Assembly: GCF_036323735.1 (NCBI RefSeq)
Contig: NC_086034.1
Coordinates: forward strand, 42,221,439 to 42,285,438
DNA from: Rattus norvegicus
Lineage: Eukaryota > Chordata > Mammalia > Rodentia > Muridae
Length of the DNA: 64,000 nt
Direction of reading: 5' to 3'
How positions within the stretch are numbered: position 1 is the first letter of the stretch; every line of letters begins with the position of its first letter. The notes below the pieces were generated by a model, which worked only from the letters and a program-made list of their open reading frames with translations, ran no database searches and had not been told where the DNA came from. This document shows positions 9,201 through 23,300 of this stretch, in pieces. A program made the translations under genes and the position numbers.

Positions 9201-12200
9201 TAATATGCGTACTTCTAAAGATTTATCAAAATTTGGTGTGCCGAATCTGAGTAACATGGTGAATTCGGTTAGTTTCCAATAGGCCGCAATAGTAATAAGT
9301 GGACTGTTCGGGATATAGAAAAATTTTCACGAATGGAATCAAAATTTCTAGGCGAATTCAGTGAGTTCCCAAAGGGTCATGCTTGTGTGAGTGTGCTTTT
9401 CAATATGTAACAACATTTTAAGGAACGGACTCTAAGTATCATGGTTAATTCAGTAGGTTCCCAATAGGATTCGCATGTAATAAGCTTGTTATTCAAGATA
9501 GAGCAACGTTTTAAGGAACGGAAACACTGTTTCTCTGTGAATTCAGTTAGTTCCCAGTAGCAGGCTTTTGTAATATGCGTACTTCTAAAGATTTATCAAA
9601 ATTTGGAGTGCCGAATCTGAGTAACATGGTGAATTCGGTTAGTTCCCAATAGGCCGCAGTAGTAATAAGTGGACTGTTCGGGATATAGAAAAATTTTCAC
9701 GAATGGACTCAAAATTTCTAGGCGAATTCAGTGAGTTCCCAATGGGACATGCTTGTATGAGTGTGCTTTTCAATATGTAACAATATTTTCCGGAACGGAC
9801 TCTAAGTATCATGGTGAATTCAGTAGGTTGCCAATAGGATTCGCATGTAATAAGCTTGTTATTCAAGATAGAGCAACGTTTTAAGGAACGGAAACACTGT
9901 TTCTCTGTGAATTCAGTTAGTTCCCAGTAGCAGGCTCTTGTAATATGCGTACTTCTAAAGATTTATCAAAATTTGGAGTGCCGAATCTGAGTAACATGGT
10001 GAATTCGGTTAGTTTCCAATAGGCCGCAGTAGTAATAAGTGGACTGTTCGGGATATAGAAAAATTTTCACGAATGGACTCAAAATTTCTAGGCGAATACA
10101 GTGAGTTCCCAATGGGACATGCTTGTATGAGTGTACTTTTCAATATGTAACAACATTTTAAGGAACGGACTCTAAGTATCATGGTGAATTCAGTAGGTTC
10201 CCAATAGGATTCGCATGTAATAAGCTTGTTATTCAAGATAGAGCAACGTTTTAAGGAACGGAAACACTGATTCTCTGTGAATTCAGTTAGTTCCCAGTAG
10301 CAGGCTCTTGTAATATGCGTACTTCTAAAGATTTATCAAAATTTGGTGTGCCGAATCTGAGTAACATTGTGAATTCGGTTAGATTCCAATAGGCCGCAAT
10401 AGTAATAAGTGGACTGTTCGGGATATAGAAAAATTTTCATGAATAGAATCAAAATTTCTAGGCGAATTCAGTGAGTTCCCAAAGGGACATGCTTGTGTGA
10501 GTGTGCTTTTCAATATGTAACAACATTTTAAGGAACGGACTCTAAGTATCATGGTGAATTCAGTAGGTTCCCAATAGGATTCGCATGTAATAAGCTTGTT
10601 ATTCAAGATAGAGCAACGTTTTAAGGAACGGAAACACTGTTTCTCTGTGAATTCAGTTAGTTCCCAGTAGCAGGCTCTTGTAATATGCGTACTTCTAAAG
10701 ATTTATCAAAATTTGGTGTGCCGAATCTGAGTAACATGGTGAATTCGGTTAGTTTCCAATAGGCCGCAATAGTAATAAGTGGACTGTTCGGGATATAGAA
10801 AAATTTTCACGAATGGAATCAAAATTTCTAGGCGAATTCAGTGAGTTCCCAAAGGGTCATGCTTGTGTGAGTGTGCTTTTCAATATGTAACAACATTTTA
10901 AGGAACGGACTCTAAGTATCATGGTTAATTCAGTAGGTTCCCAATAGGATTCGCATGTAATAAGCTTGTTATTCAAGATAGAGCAACGTTTTAAGGAACG
11001 GAAACACTGTTTCTCTGTGAATTCAGTTAGTTCCCAGTAGCAGGCTTTTTTAATATGCGTACTTCTAAAGATTATCAAAATTTGGAGTGCCGAATCTGAG
11101 TAACATGGTGAATTCGGTTAGTTCCCAATAGGCCGCAGTAGTAATAAGTGGACTGTTCGGGATATAGAAAAATTTTCACGAATGGAATCAAAATTTCTAG
11201 GCGAATTCAGTGAGTTCCCAATGAGACATGCTTGTATGAGTGTGCTTTTCAATATGTAACAATATTTTCCGGAACGGACTCTAAGTATCATGGTGAATTC
11301 AGTAGGTTCCCAATAGGATTCACATGTAATAAGCTTGTTATTCAAGATAGAGCAACGTTTTAAGGAACGGAAACACTGTTTCTCTGTGAATTCAGTTAGT
11401 TCCCAGTAGCAGGCTCTTGTAATATGCGTACTTCTAAAGATTTATCAAAATTTGGTGTGCTGAATCTGAGTAACATGGTGAATTCGGTTAGTTTCCAATA
11501 GGCCGCAATAGTAATAAGTGGACTGTTCGGGATATAGAAAAATTTTCACGAATGGACTCAAAATTTCTAGGCGAATTCAGTGAGTTCCCAAAGGGACATG
11601 CTTGTGTGAGTGTGCTTTTCAATATGTAACAACATTTTAAGGAACGGACTCTAAGTATCATGGTTAATTCAGTAGGTTCCCAATAGGATTCGCATGTAAT
11701 AAGCTTGTTATTCAAGATAGAGCAACGTTTTAAGGAACGGAAACACTGTTTCTCTGTGAATTCAGTTAGTTCCCAGTAGCAGGCTCTTGTAATATGCGTA
11801 CTTCTAAAGATTTATCAAAATTTGGTGTGCCGAATCTGAGTAACATGGTGAATTCGGTTAGTTTCCAATAGGCCGCAATAGTAATAAGTGGACTGTTCGG
11901 GATATAGAAAAATTTTCACGAATGGAATCAAAATTTCTAGGCGAATTCAGTGAGTTCCCAAAGGGACATGCTTGTATGAGTGTGCTTTTCAATATGTAAC
12001 AACATTTTACGGAACGGACTCTAAGTATCATGGTTAATTCAGTAGGTTCCCAATAGGATTCGCATGTAATAAGCTTGTTATTCAAGATAGAGCAACGTTT
12101 TAAAGAACAAACACTGTTTCTCTGTGAATTCAGTTAGTTCCCAGTAGCAGGCTCTTGTAATATGCGTACTTCTTAAGATTTATCAAAATTTGGAGTGCCG

Positions 12201-12945
12201 AATCTGAGTAACATGGTGAATTCGGTTAGTTTCCAATAGGCCGCAGTAGTAATAAGTGGACTGTTCGGGATATAGAAAAATTTTCACGAATGGACTCAAA
12301 ATTTCTAGGCGAATACAGTGAGTTCCCAATGGGACATGCTTGTATGAGTGTACTTTTCAATATGTAACAACATTTTAAGGAACGGACTCTAAGTATCATG
12401 GTGAATTCAGTAGGTTCCCAATAGGATTCGCATGTAATAAGCTTGTTATTCAAGATAGAGCAACGTTTTAAGGAACGGAAACACTGTTTCTCTGTGAATT
12501 CAGTTAGTTCCCAGTAGCAGGCCCTTGTAATATGCGTACTTCTAAAGATTTATCAAAATTTGGTGTGCCGAATCTGAGTAACATGGTGAATTCGGTTAGT
12601 TCCCAATAGGCCGCAGTAGTAATAAGTGGACTGTTCGGGATATAGAAAAATTTTCACGAATGGACTCAAAATTTCTAGGCGAATTCAGTGAGTTCCCAAT
12701 GGGACATGCTTGTATGAGTGTGCTTTTCAATATGTAACAATATTTTACGGAACAGACTCTAAGTATCATGGTGAATTCAGTAGGTTCCCAATAGGATTCA
12801 CATGTAATAAGCTTGTTATTCAAGATAGAGCAACGTTTTAAGGAACGGAAACACTGTTTCTCTGTGAATTCAGTTAGTTCCCAGTAGCAGGCTCTTGTAA
12901 TATGCGTACTTCTAAAGATTTATCAAAATTTGGAGTGCCGAATCT
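6289..12945 (+). repeat. Expanded left higher-order unit, copy 2 (18 monomers)
   Basis: Monomer order: A-B-C-A-A'-A-B-C-D-E-B-C-D-E-F-G-B-H. It parallels copy 1 monomer by monomer (offset 6288 bp up to the E at 9619, 6657 bp by the microdeletion). It has one extra 1-bp deletion near 11071 (AGATTATCAA) in monomer 30 and the shared 2-bp deletion in monomer 33 (11838-12205). Confidence 0.88.
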
Positions 12946-15900
12946 GAGTAACATGGTGAATTCGGTTAGTTTCCAATAGGCCGCAGTAGTAATAAGTGGA
13001 CTGTTCGGGATATAGAAAAATTTTCACGAATGGACTCAAAATTTCTAGGCGAATACAGTGAGTTCCCAATGGGACATGCTTGTATGAGTGTACTTTTCAA
13101 TATGTAACAACATTTTACGAAACGGACTCTAAGTATCATGGTGAATTCAGTAGGTTCCCAATAGGATTCGCATGTAATAAGCTTGTTATTCAAGATAGAG
13201 CAACGTTTTAAGGAACGGAAACACTGTTTCTCTGTGAATTCAGTTAGTTCCCAGTAGCAGGCTCTTGTAATATGCGTACTTCTAAAGATTTATCAAAATT
13301 TGGAGTGCCGAATCTGAGTAACATGGTGAATTCGGTTAGTTTCCAATAGGCCGCAGTAGTAATAAGTGGACTGTTCGGGATATAGAAAAATTTTCACGAA
13401 TGGACTCAAAATTTCTAGGCGAATACAGTGAGTTCCCAATGGGACATGCTTGTATGAGTGTACTTTTCAATATGTAACAACATTTTAAGGAACGGACTCT
13501 AAGTATCATGGTGAATTCAGTAGGTTCCCAATAGGATTCGCATGTAATAAGCTTGTTATTCAAGATAGAGCAACGTTTTAAGGAACGGAAACACTGTTTC
13601 TCTGTGAATTCAGTTAGTTCCCAGTAGCAGGCTCTTGTAATATGCGTACTTCTAAAGATTTATCAAAATTTGGTGTGCCGAATCTGAGTAACATGGTGAA
13701 TTCGGTTAGTTCCCAATAGGCCGCAGTAGTAATAAGTGGACTGTTCGGGATATAGAAAAATTTTCACGAATGGACTCAAAATTTCTAGGCGAATTCAGTG
13801 AGTTCCCAATGGGACATGCTTGTATGAGTGTGCTTTTCAATAAGTAACAATATTTTACGGAACGGACTCTAAGTATCATGGTGAATTCAGTAGGTTCCCA
13901 ATAGGATTCACATGTAATAAGCTTGTTATTCAAGATAGAGCAACGTTTTAAGGAACGGAAACATTGTTTCTCTGTGAATTCAGTTAGTTCCCAGTAGCAG
14001 GCTCTTGTAATATGCGTACTTCTAAAGATTTATCAAAATTTGGAGTGCCGAATCTGAGTAACATGGTGAATTCGGTTAGTTTCCAATAGGCCGCAGTAGT
14101 AATAAGTGGACTGTTCGGGATATAGAAAAATTTTCACGAATGGACTCAAAATTTCTAGGCGAATACAGTGAGTTCCCAATGGGACATGCTTGTATGAGTG
14201 TACTTTTCAATATGTAACAACATTTTACGAAACGGACTCTAAGTATCATGGTGAATTCAGTAGGTTCCCAATAGGATTCGCATGTAATAAGCTTGTTATT
14301 CAAGATAGAGCAACGTTTTAAGGAACGGAAACACTGTTTCTCTGTGAATTCAGTTAGTTCCCCGTAGCAGGCTCTTGTAATATGCGTACTTCTAAAGATT
14401 TATCAAAATTTGGAGTGCCGAATCTGAGTAACATGGTGAATTCGGTTAGTTTCCAATAGGCCGCAGTAGTAATAAGTGGACTGTTCGGGATATAGAAAAA
14501 TTTTCACGAATGGACTCAAAATTTCTAGGCGAATACAGTGAGTTCCCAATGGGACATGCTTGTATGAGTGTACTTTTCAATATGTAACAACATTTTAAGG
14601 AACGGACTCTAAGTATCATGGTGAATTCAGTAGGTTCCCAATAGGATTCGCATGTAATAAGCTTGTTATTCAAGATAGAGCAACGTTTTAAGGAACGGAA
14701 ACACTGATTCTCTGTGAATTCAGTTAGTTCCCAGTAGCAGGCTCTTGTAATATGCGTACTTCTAAAGATTTATCAAAATTTGGTGTGCCGAATCTGAGTA
14801 ACATTGTGAATTCGGTTAGATTCCAATAGGCCGCAATAGTAATAAGTGGACTGTTCGGGATATAGAAAAATTTTCATGAATAGAATCAAAATTTCTAGGC
14901 GAATTCAGTGAGTTCCCAAAGGGACATGCTTGTGTGAGTGTGCTTTTCAATATGTAACAACATTTTAAGGAACGGACTCTAAGTATCATGGTGAATTCAG
15001 TAGGTTCCCAATAGGATTCGCATGTAATAAGCTTGTTATTCAAGATAGAGCAACGTTTTAAGGAACGGAAACACTGTTTCTCTGTGAATTCAGTTAGTTC
15101 CCAGTAGCAGGCTCTTGTAATATGCGTACTTCTAAAGATTTATCAAAATTTGGTGTGCCGAATCTGAGTAACATGGTGAATTCGGTTAGTTTCCAATAGG
15201 CCGCAATAGTAATAAGTGGACTGTTCGGGATATAGAAAAATTTTCACGAATGGAATCAAAATTTCTAGGCGAATTCAGTGAGTTCCCAAAGGGTCATGCT
15301 TGTGTGAGTGTGCTTTTCAATATGTAACAACAGTTTAAGGAACGGACTCTAAGTATCATGGTTAATTCAGTAGGTTCCCAATAGGATTCGCATGTAATAA
15401 GCTTGTTATTCAAGATAGAGCAACGTTTTAAGGAACGGAAACACTGTTTCTCTGTGAATTCAGTTAGTTCCCAGTAGCAGGCTTTTGTAATATGCGTACT
15501 TCTAAAGATTTATCAAAATTTGGAGTGCCGATTCTGAGTAACATGGTGAATTCGGTTAGTTCCCAATAGGCCGCAGTAGTAATAAGTGGACTGTTCGGGA
15601 TATAGAAAAATTTTCACGAATGGAATCAAAATTTCTAGGCGAATTCAGTGAGTTCCCAATGAGACATGCTTGTATGAGTGTGCTTTTCAATATGTAACAA
15701 TATTTTACGGAACGGACTCTAAGTATCATGGTGAATTCAGTAGGTTCCCAATAGGATTCACATGTAATAAGCTTGTTATTCAAGATAGAGCAACGTTTTA
15801 AGGAACGGAAACACTGTTTCTCTGTGAATTCAGTTAGTTCCCAGTAGCAGGCTCTTGTAATATGCGTACTTCTAAAGATTTATCAAAATTTGGTGTGCTG

Positions 15901-17015
15901 AATCTGAGTAACATGGTGAATTCGGTTAGTTTCCAATAGGCCGCAATAGTAATAAGTGGACTGTTCGGGATATAGAAAAATTTTCACGAATGGACTCAAA
16001 ATTTCTAGGCGAATTCAGTGAGTTCCCAAAGGGACATGCTTGTGTGAGTGTGCTTTTCAATATGTAACAACATTTTAAGGAACGGACTCTAAGTATCATG
16101 GTTAATTCAGTAGGTTCCCAATAGGATTCGCATGTAATAAGCTTGTTATTCAAGATAGAGCAACGTTTTAAGGAACGGAAACACTGTTTCTCTGTGAATT
16201 CAGTTAGTTCCCAGTAGCAGGCTCTTGTAATATGCGTACTTCTAAAGATTTATCAAAATTTGGTGTGCCGAATCTGAGTAACATGGTGAATTCGGTTAGT
16301 TTCCAATAGGCCGCAATAGTAATAAGTGGACTGTTCGGGATATAGAAAAATTTTCACGAATGGACTCAAAATTTCTAGGCGAATTCAGTGAGTTCCCAAA
16401 GGGACATGCTTGTATGAGTGTGCTTTTCAATATGTAACAACATTTTACGGAACGGACTCTAAGTATCATGGTTAATTCAGTAGGTTCCCAATAGGATTCG
16501 CATGTAATAAGCTTGTTATTCAAGATAGAGCAACGTTTTAAAGATCGGAAACACTGTTTCTCTGTGAATTCAGTTAGTTCCCAGTAGCAGGCTCTTGTAA
16601 TATGCGTACTTCTTAAGATTTATCAAAATTTGGAGTGCCGAATCTGAATAACATGGTGAATTCGGTTAGTTTCCAATAGGCCGCAGTAGTAATAAGTGGA
16701 CTGTTCGGGATATAGAAAAATTTTCACGAATGGACTCAAAATTTCTAGGCGAATACAGTGAGTTCCCAATGGGACATGCTTGTATGAGTGTACTTTTCAA
16801 TATGTAACAACATTTTAAGGAACGGACTCTAAGTATCATGGTGAATTCAGTAGGTTCCCAATAGGATTCGCATGTAATAAGCTTGTTATTCAAGATAGAG
16901 CAACGTTTTAAGGAACGGAAACACTGTTTCTCTGTGAATTCAGTTAGTTCCCAGTAGCAGGCTCTTGTAATATGCGTACTTCTAAAGATTTATCAAAATT
17001 TGGAGTGCCGAATCT
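12946..17015 (+). repeat. Left higher-order unit, 11-monomer version
   Basis: Monomer order: A-B-H-A-B-C-D-E-F-G-B. The leading A-B-H is an extra partial unit before a near-complete 9-mer that lacks its final H. The H at 13686 has a private A in TTTTCAATAAGT (13836-13847), and its tail reads ACATTG instead of ACACTG. The G copy at 16276 has AAAGATCGG in its tail. No indels. Confidence 0.85.
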
Positions 17016-18495
17016 GAGTAACATGGTGAATTCGGTTAGTTTCCAATAGGCCGCAGTAGTAATAAGTGGACTGTTCGGGATATAGAAAAATTTTCACGAA
17101 TGGACTCAAAATTTCTAGGCGAATACAGTGAGTTCCCAATGGGACATGCTTGTATGAGTGTACTTTTCAATATGTAACAACATTTTACGAAACGGACTCT
17201 AAGTATCATGGTGAATTCAGTAGGTTCCCAATAGGATTCGCATGTAATAAGCTTGTTATTCAAGATAGAGCAACGTTTTAAGGAACGGAAACACTGTTTC
17301 TCTGTGAATTCAGTTAGTTCCCAGTAGCAGGCTCTTGTAATATGCGTACTTCTAAAGATTTATCAAAATTTGGAGTGCCGAATCTGAGTAACATGGTGAA
17401 TTCGGTTAGTTTCCAATAGGCCGCAGTAGTAATAAGTGGACTGTTCGGGATATAGAAAAATTTTCACGAATGGACTCAAAATTTCTAGGCGAATACAGTG
17501 AGTTCCCAATGGGACATGCTTGTATGAGTGTACTTTTCAATATGTAACAACATTTTAAGGAACGGACTCTAAGTATCATGGTGAATTCAGTAGGTTCCCA
17601 ATAGGATTCGCATGTAATAAGCTTGTTATTCAAGATAGAGCAACGTTTTAAAGAACGGAAACACTGATTCTCTGTGAATTCAGTTAGTTCCCAGTAGCAG
17701 GCTCTTGTAATATGCGTACTTCTAAAGATTTATCAAAATTTGGTGTGCCGAATCTGAGTAACATTGTGAATTCGGTTAGATTCCAATAGGCCGCAATAGT
17801 AATAAGTGGACTGTTCGGGATATAGAAAAATTTTCATGAATAGAATCAAAATTTCTAGGCGAATTCAGTGAGTTCCCAAAGGGACATGCTTGTGTGAGTG
17901 TGCTTTTCAATATGTAACAACATTTTAAGGAACGGACTCTAAGTATCATGGTGAATTCAGTAGGTTCCCAATAGGATTCGCATGTAATAAGCTTGTTATT
18001 CAAGATAGAGCAACGTTTTAAGGAACGGAAACACTGTTTCTCTGTGAATTCAGTTAGTTCCCAGTAGCAGGCTCTTGTAATATGCGTACTTCTAAAGATT
18101 TATCAAAATTTGGTGTGCCGAATCTGAGTAACATGGTGAATTCGGTTAGTTTCCAATAGGCCGCAATAGTAATAAGTGGACTGTTCGGAATATAGAAAAA
18201 TTTTCACGAATGGAATCAAAATTTCTAGGCGAATTCAGTGAGTTCCCAAAGGGTCATGCTTGTGTGAGTGTGCTTTTCAATATGTAACAACATTTTAAGG
18301 AACGGACTCTAAGTATCATGGTTAATTCAGTAGGTTCCCAATAGGATTCGCATGTAATAAGCTTGTTATTCAAGATAGAGCAACGTTTTAAGGAACGGAA
18401 ACACTGTTTCTCTGTGAATTCAGTTAGTTCCCAGTAGCAGGCTTTTGTAATATGCGTACTTCTAAAGATTTATCAAAATTTGGAGTGCCGAATCT

Positions 18496-18865
18496 GAGTA
18501 ACATGGTGAATTCGGTTAGTTCCCAATAGGCCGCAGTAGTAATAAGTGGACTGTTCGGGATATAGAAAAATTTTCACGAATGGAATCAAAATTTCTAGGC
18601 GAATTCAGTGAGTTCCCAATGGGACATGCTTGTATGAGTGTGCTTTTCAATATGTAACAATATTTTACGGAACGGACTCTAAGTATCATGGTGAATTCAG
18701 TAGGTTCCCAATAGGATTCACATGTAATAAGCTTGTTATTCAAGATAGAGCAACGTTTTAAGGAACGGAAACACTGTTTCTCTGTGAATTCAGTTAGTTC
18801 CCAGTAGCAGGCTCTTGTAATATGCGTACTTCTAAAGATTTATCAAAATTTGGTGTGCTGAATCT
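18496..18865 (+). repeat. Monomer type E (reference copy)
   Basis: Markers: C27, G41, A90, T110, T125, A139, G147, T166, C173 and A225. Sub-forms: A127 in the copies at 4441, 11098 and 15536; and C172 with G212 in the copies at 3331 and 9619. It follows D in the left units and its place is taken by J further right. Confidence 0.85.
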
Positions 18866-19235
18866 GAGTAACATGGTGAATTCGGTTAGTTTCCAATAGA
18901 CCGCAATAGTAATAAGTGGACTGTTCGGGATATAGAAAAATTTTCACGAATGGAATCAAAATTTCTAGGCGAATTCAGTGAGTTCCCAAAGGGACATGCT
19001 TGTGTGAGTGTGCTTTTCAATATGTAACAACATTTTAAGGAACGGACTCTAAGTATCATGGTTAATTCAGTAGGTTCCCAATAGGATTCGCATGTAATAA
19101 GCTTGTTATTCAAGATAGAGCAACGTTTTAAGGAACGGAAACACTGTTTCTCTGTGAATTCAGTTAGTTCCCAGTAGCAGGCTCTTGTAATATGCGTACT
19201 TCTAAAGATTTATCAAAATTTGGTGTGCCGAATCT

Positions 19236-19605
19236 GAGTAACATGGTGAATTCGGTTAGTTTCCAATAGGCCGCAATAGTAATAAGTGGACTGTTCGGGA
19301 TATAGAAAAATTTTCACGAATGGACTCAAAATTTCTAGGCGAATTCAGTGAGTTCCCAAAGGGACATGCTTGTATGAGTGTGCTTTTCAATATGTAACAA
19401 CATTTTACGGAACGGACTCTAAGTATCATGGTTAATTCAGTAGGTTCCCAATAGGATTCGCATGTAATAAGCTTGTTATTCAAGATAGAGCAACGTTTTA
19501 AAGAACGGAAACACTGTTTCTCTGTGAATTCAGTTAGTTCCCAGTAGCAGGCTCTTGTAATATGCGTACTTCTTAAGATTTATCAAAATTTGGAGTGCCG
19601 AATCT
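19236..19605 (+). repeat. Monomer type G (reference copy)
   Basis: Markers: A41, C90, T110, A125, A139, C173 and T198, with a tail of CTTAAG and A359. Almost always followed by B. The 2-bp-deleted copies at 5181 and 11838 belong to this type. Confidence 0.85.
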
Positions 19606-19975
19606 GAGTAACATGGTGAATTCGGTTAGTTTCCAATAGGCCGCAGTAGTAATAAGTGGACTGTTCGGGATATAGAAAAATTTTCACGAATGGACTCAAA
19701 ATTTCTAGGCGAATACAGTGAGTTCCCAATGGGACATGCTTGTATGAGTGTACTTTTCAATATGTAACAACATTTTAAGGAACGGACGCTAAGTATCATG
19801 GTGAATTCAGTAGGTTCCCAATAGGATTCGCATGTAATAAGCTTGTTATTCAAGATAGAGCAACGTTTTAAGGAACGGAAACACTGTTTCTCTGTGAATT
19901 CAGTTAGTTCCCAGTAGCAGGCCCTTGTAATATGCGTACTTCTAAAGATTTATCAAAATTTGGTGTGCCGAATCT

Positions 19976-20345
19976 GAGTAACATGGTGAATTCGGTTAGT
20001 TCCCAATAGGCCGCAGTAGTAATAAGTGGACTGTTCGGGATATAGAAAAATTTTCACGAATGGACTCAAAATTTCTAGGCGAATTCAGTGAGTTCCCAAT
20101 GGGACATGCTTGTATGAGTGTGCTTTTCAATATGTAACAATATTTTACGGAACGGACTCTAAGTATCATGGTGAATTCAGTAGGTTCCCAATAGGATTCA
20201 CATGTAATAAGCTTGTTATTCAAGATAGAGCAACGTTTTAAGGAACGGAAACACTGTTTCTCTGTGAATTCAGTTAGTTCCCAGTAGCAGGCTCTTGTAA
20301 TATGCGTACTTCTAAAGATTTATCAAAATTTGGAGTGCCGAATCT
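19976..20345 (+). repeat. Monomer type H (reference copy)
   Basis: Markers: C27, G41, C90, T110, T125, A139, G147, T166, C173 and usually A225. It differs from E mainly at position 90. It closes the 9-mer unit in the left domain and precedes F in the right-domain copies at 38840 and 54750. Confidence 0.85.
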
Positions 20346-23300
20346 GAGTAACATGGTGAATTCGGTTAGTTTCCAATAGGCCGCAGTAGTAATAAGTGGA
20401 CTGTTCGGGATATAGAAAAATTTTCACGAATGGACTCAAAATTTCTAGGCGAATACAGTGAGTTCCCAATGGGACATGCTTGTATGAGTGTACTTTTCAA
20501 TATGTAACAACATTTTACGAAACGGACTCTAAGTATCATGGTGAATTCAGTAGGTTCCCAATAGGATTCGCATGTAATAAGCTTGTTATTCAAGATAGAG
20601 CAACGTTTTAAGGAACGGAAACACTGTTTCTCTGTGAATTCAGTTAGTTCCCAGTAGCAGGCTCTTGTAATATGCGTACTTCTAAAGATTTATCAAAATT
20701 TGGAGTGCCGAATCTGAGTAACATGGTGAATTCGGTTAGTTTCCAATAGGCCGCAGTAGTAATAAGTGGACTGTTCGGGATATAGAAAAATTTTCACGAA
20801 TGGACTCAAAATTTCTAGGCGAATACAGTGAGTTACCAATGGGACATGCTTGTATGAGTGTACTTTTCAATATGTAACAACATTTTAAGGAACGGACTCT
20901 AAGTATCATGGTGAATTCAGTAGGTTCCCAATAGGATTCGCATGTAATAAGCTTGTTATTCAAGATAGAGCAACGTTTTAAGGAACGGAAACACTGATTC
21001 TCTGTGAATTCAGTTAGTTCCCAGTAGCAGGCTCTTGTAATATGCGTACTTCTAAAGATTTATCAAAATTTGGTGTGCCGAATCTGAGTAACATTGTGAA
21101 TTCGGTTAGATTCCAATAGGCCGCAATAGTAATAAGTGGACTGTTCGGGATATAGAAAAATTTTCACGAATAGAATCAAAATTTCTAGGCGAATTCAGTG
21201 AGTTCCCAAAGGGACATGCTTGTGTGAGTGTGCTTTTCAATATGTAACAACATTTTAAGGAACGGACTCTAAGTATCATGGTGAATTCAGTAGGTTCCCA
21301 ATAGGATTCGCATGTAATAAGCTTGTTATTCAAGATAGAGCAACGTTTTAAGGAACGGAAACACTGTTTCTCTGTGAATTCAGTTTGTTCCCAGTAGCAG
21401 GCTCTTGTAATATGCGTACTTCTAAAGATTTATCAAAATTTGGTGTGCCGAATCTGAGTAACATGGTGAATTCGGTTAGTTTCCAATAGGCCGCAATAGT
21501 AATAAGTGGACTGTTCGGGATATAGAAAAATTTTCACGAATGGAATCAAAATTTCTAGGCGAATTCAGTGAGTTCCCAAAGGGTCATGCTTGTGTGAGTG
21601 TGCTTTTCAATATGTAACAACATTTTAAGGAACGGACTCTAAGTATCATGGTGAATTCAGTAGGTTCCCAATAGGATTCGCATGTAATAAGCTTGTTATT
21701 CAAGATAGAGCAACGTTTTAAGGAACGGAAACACTGTTTCTCTGTGAATTCAGTTAGTTCCCAGTAGCAGGCTCTTGTAATATGCGTACTTCTTAAGATT
21801 TATCAAAATTTGGTGTGCCGAATCTGAGTAACATGGTGAATTCGGTTAGTTCCCAATAGGCCGCATTAGTAATAAGTGGACTGTTCGGGATATAGAAAAA
21901 TTTTCACGAGTGGAATCAAAATTTCTAGGCGAATTCAGTGAGTTCCCAATGGGACATGCTTGTATGAGTGTGCTTTTCAATATGTAACAACATTTTAAGG
22001 AACGGACTCTAAGTATCATGGTGAATTCAGTAGGTTCCCAATAGGATTCGCATGTAATAAGCTTGTTATTCAAGATAGAGCAACGTTTTAAGGAACAGAA
22101 ACACTGTTTCTCTGTGAATTCAGTTAGTTCCCAGTAGCAGGCTTTTGTAATATGCGTACTTCTAAAGATTTATCAAAATTTGGTGTGCCGAATCTGAGTA
22201 ACATGGTGAATTCGGTTAGTTCCCAATAGGCCGCAGTAGTAATAAGTGGACTGTTCGGGATATAGAAAAATTTTCACGAATGGACTCAAAATTTCTAGGC
22301 GAATTCAGTGAGTTCCCAATGGGACATGCTTGTATGAGTGTGCTTTTCAATATGTAACAATATTTTACGGAACGGACTCTAAGTATCATGGTGAATTCAG
22401 TAGGTTCCCAATAGGATTCACATGTAATAAGCTTGTTATTCAAGATAGAGCAACGTTTTAAGGAACGGAAACACTGTTTCTCTGTGAATTCAGTTAGTTC
22501 CCAGTAGCAGGCTCTTGTAATATGCGTACTTCTAAAGATTTATCAAAATTTGGTGTGCTGAATCTGAGTAACATGGTGAATTCGGTTAGTTTCCAATAGG
22601 CCGCAATAGTAATAAGTGGACTGTTCGGGATATAGAAAAATTTTCACGAATGGACTCAAAATTTCTAGGCGAATTCAGTGAGTTCCCAAAGGGACATGCT
22701 TGTGTGAGTGTGCTTTTCAATATGTAACAACATTTTACGGAACGGACTCTAAGTATCATGGTTAATTCAGTAGGTTCCCAATAGGATTCGCATGTAATAA
22801 GCTTGTTATTCAAGATAGAGCAACGTTTTAAGGAACGGAAACACTGTTTCTCTGTGAATTCAGTTAGTTCCCAGTAGCAGGCTCTTGTAATATGCGTACT
22901 TCTTAAGATTTATCAAAATTTGGAGTGCCGAATCTGAGTAACATGGTGAATTCGGTTAGTTTCCAATAGGACGCAGTAGTAATAAGTGGACTGTTCGGGA
23001 TATAGAAAAATTTTCACGAATGGACTCAAAATTTCTAGGCGAATACAGTGAGTTCCCAATGGGACATGCTTGTATGAGTGTACTTTTCAATATGTAAAAA
23101 CATTTTAAGGAACGGACTCTAAGTATCATGGTGAATTCAGTAGGTTCCCAATAGGATTCGCATGTAATAAGCTTGTTATTCAAGATAGAGCAACGTTTTA
23201 AGGAACGGAAACACTGTTTCTCTGTGAATTCAGTTAGTTCCCAGTAGCAGGCTCTTGTAATATGCGTACTTCTAAAGATTTCTCAAAATTTGGTGTGCCG

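Larger units (their letters stand above)
17016..20345 (+). repeat. Canonical 9-mer higher-order repeat, 3330 bp
   Basis: Monomer order: A-B-C-D-E-F-G-B-H, nine copies of exactly 370 bp. The next unit restarts with A at 20346. This is the cleanest example of the ancestral left-domain unit; the 17-, 18- and 11-mer neighbours derive from it by gain or loss of whole monomers. Private changes: TTCGGAATAT in the D at 18126, ATAGACCGC in the F at 18866, and GGACGCTAAG in the B at 19606. Confidence 0.88.

Noticed and set aside
10857..11078. 73-codon minus-strand frame
   Set aside because: A shadow frame opened by the 1-bp deletion near 11071 in a D monomer; it matches repeat sequence only.
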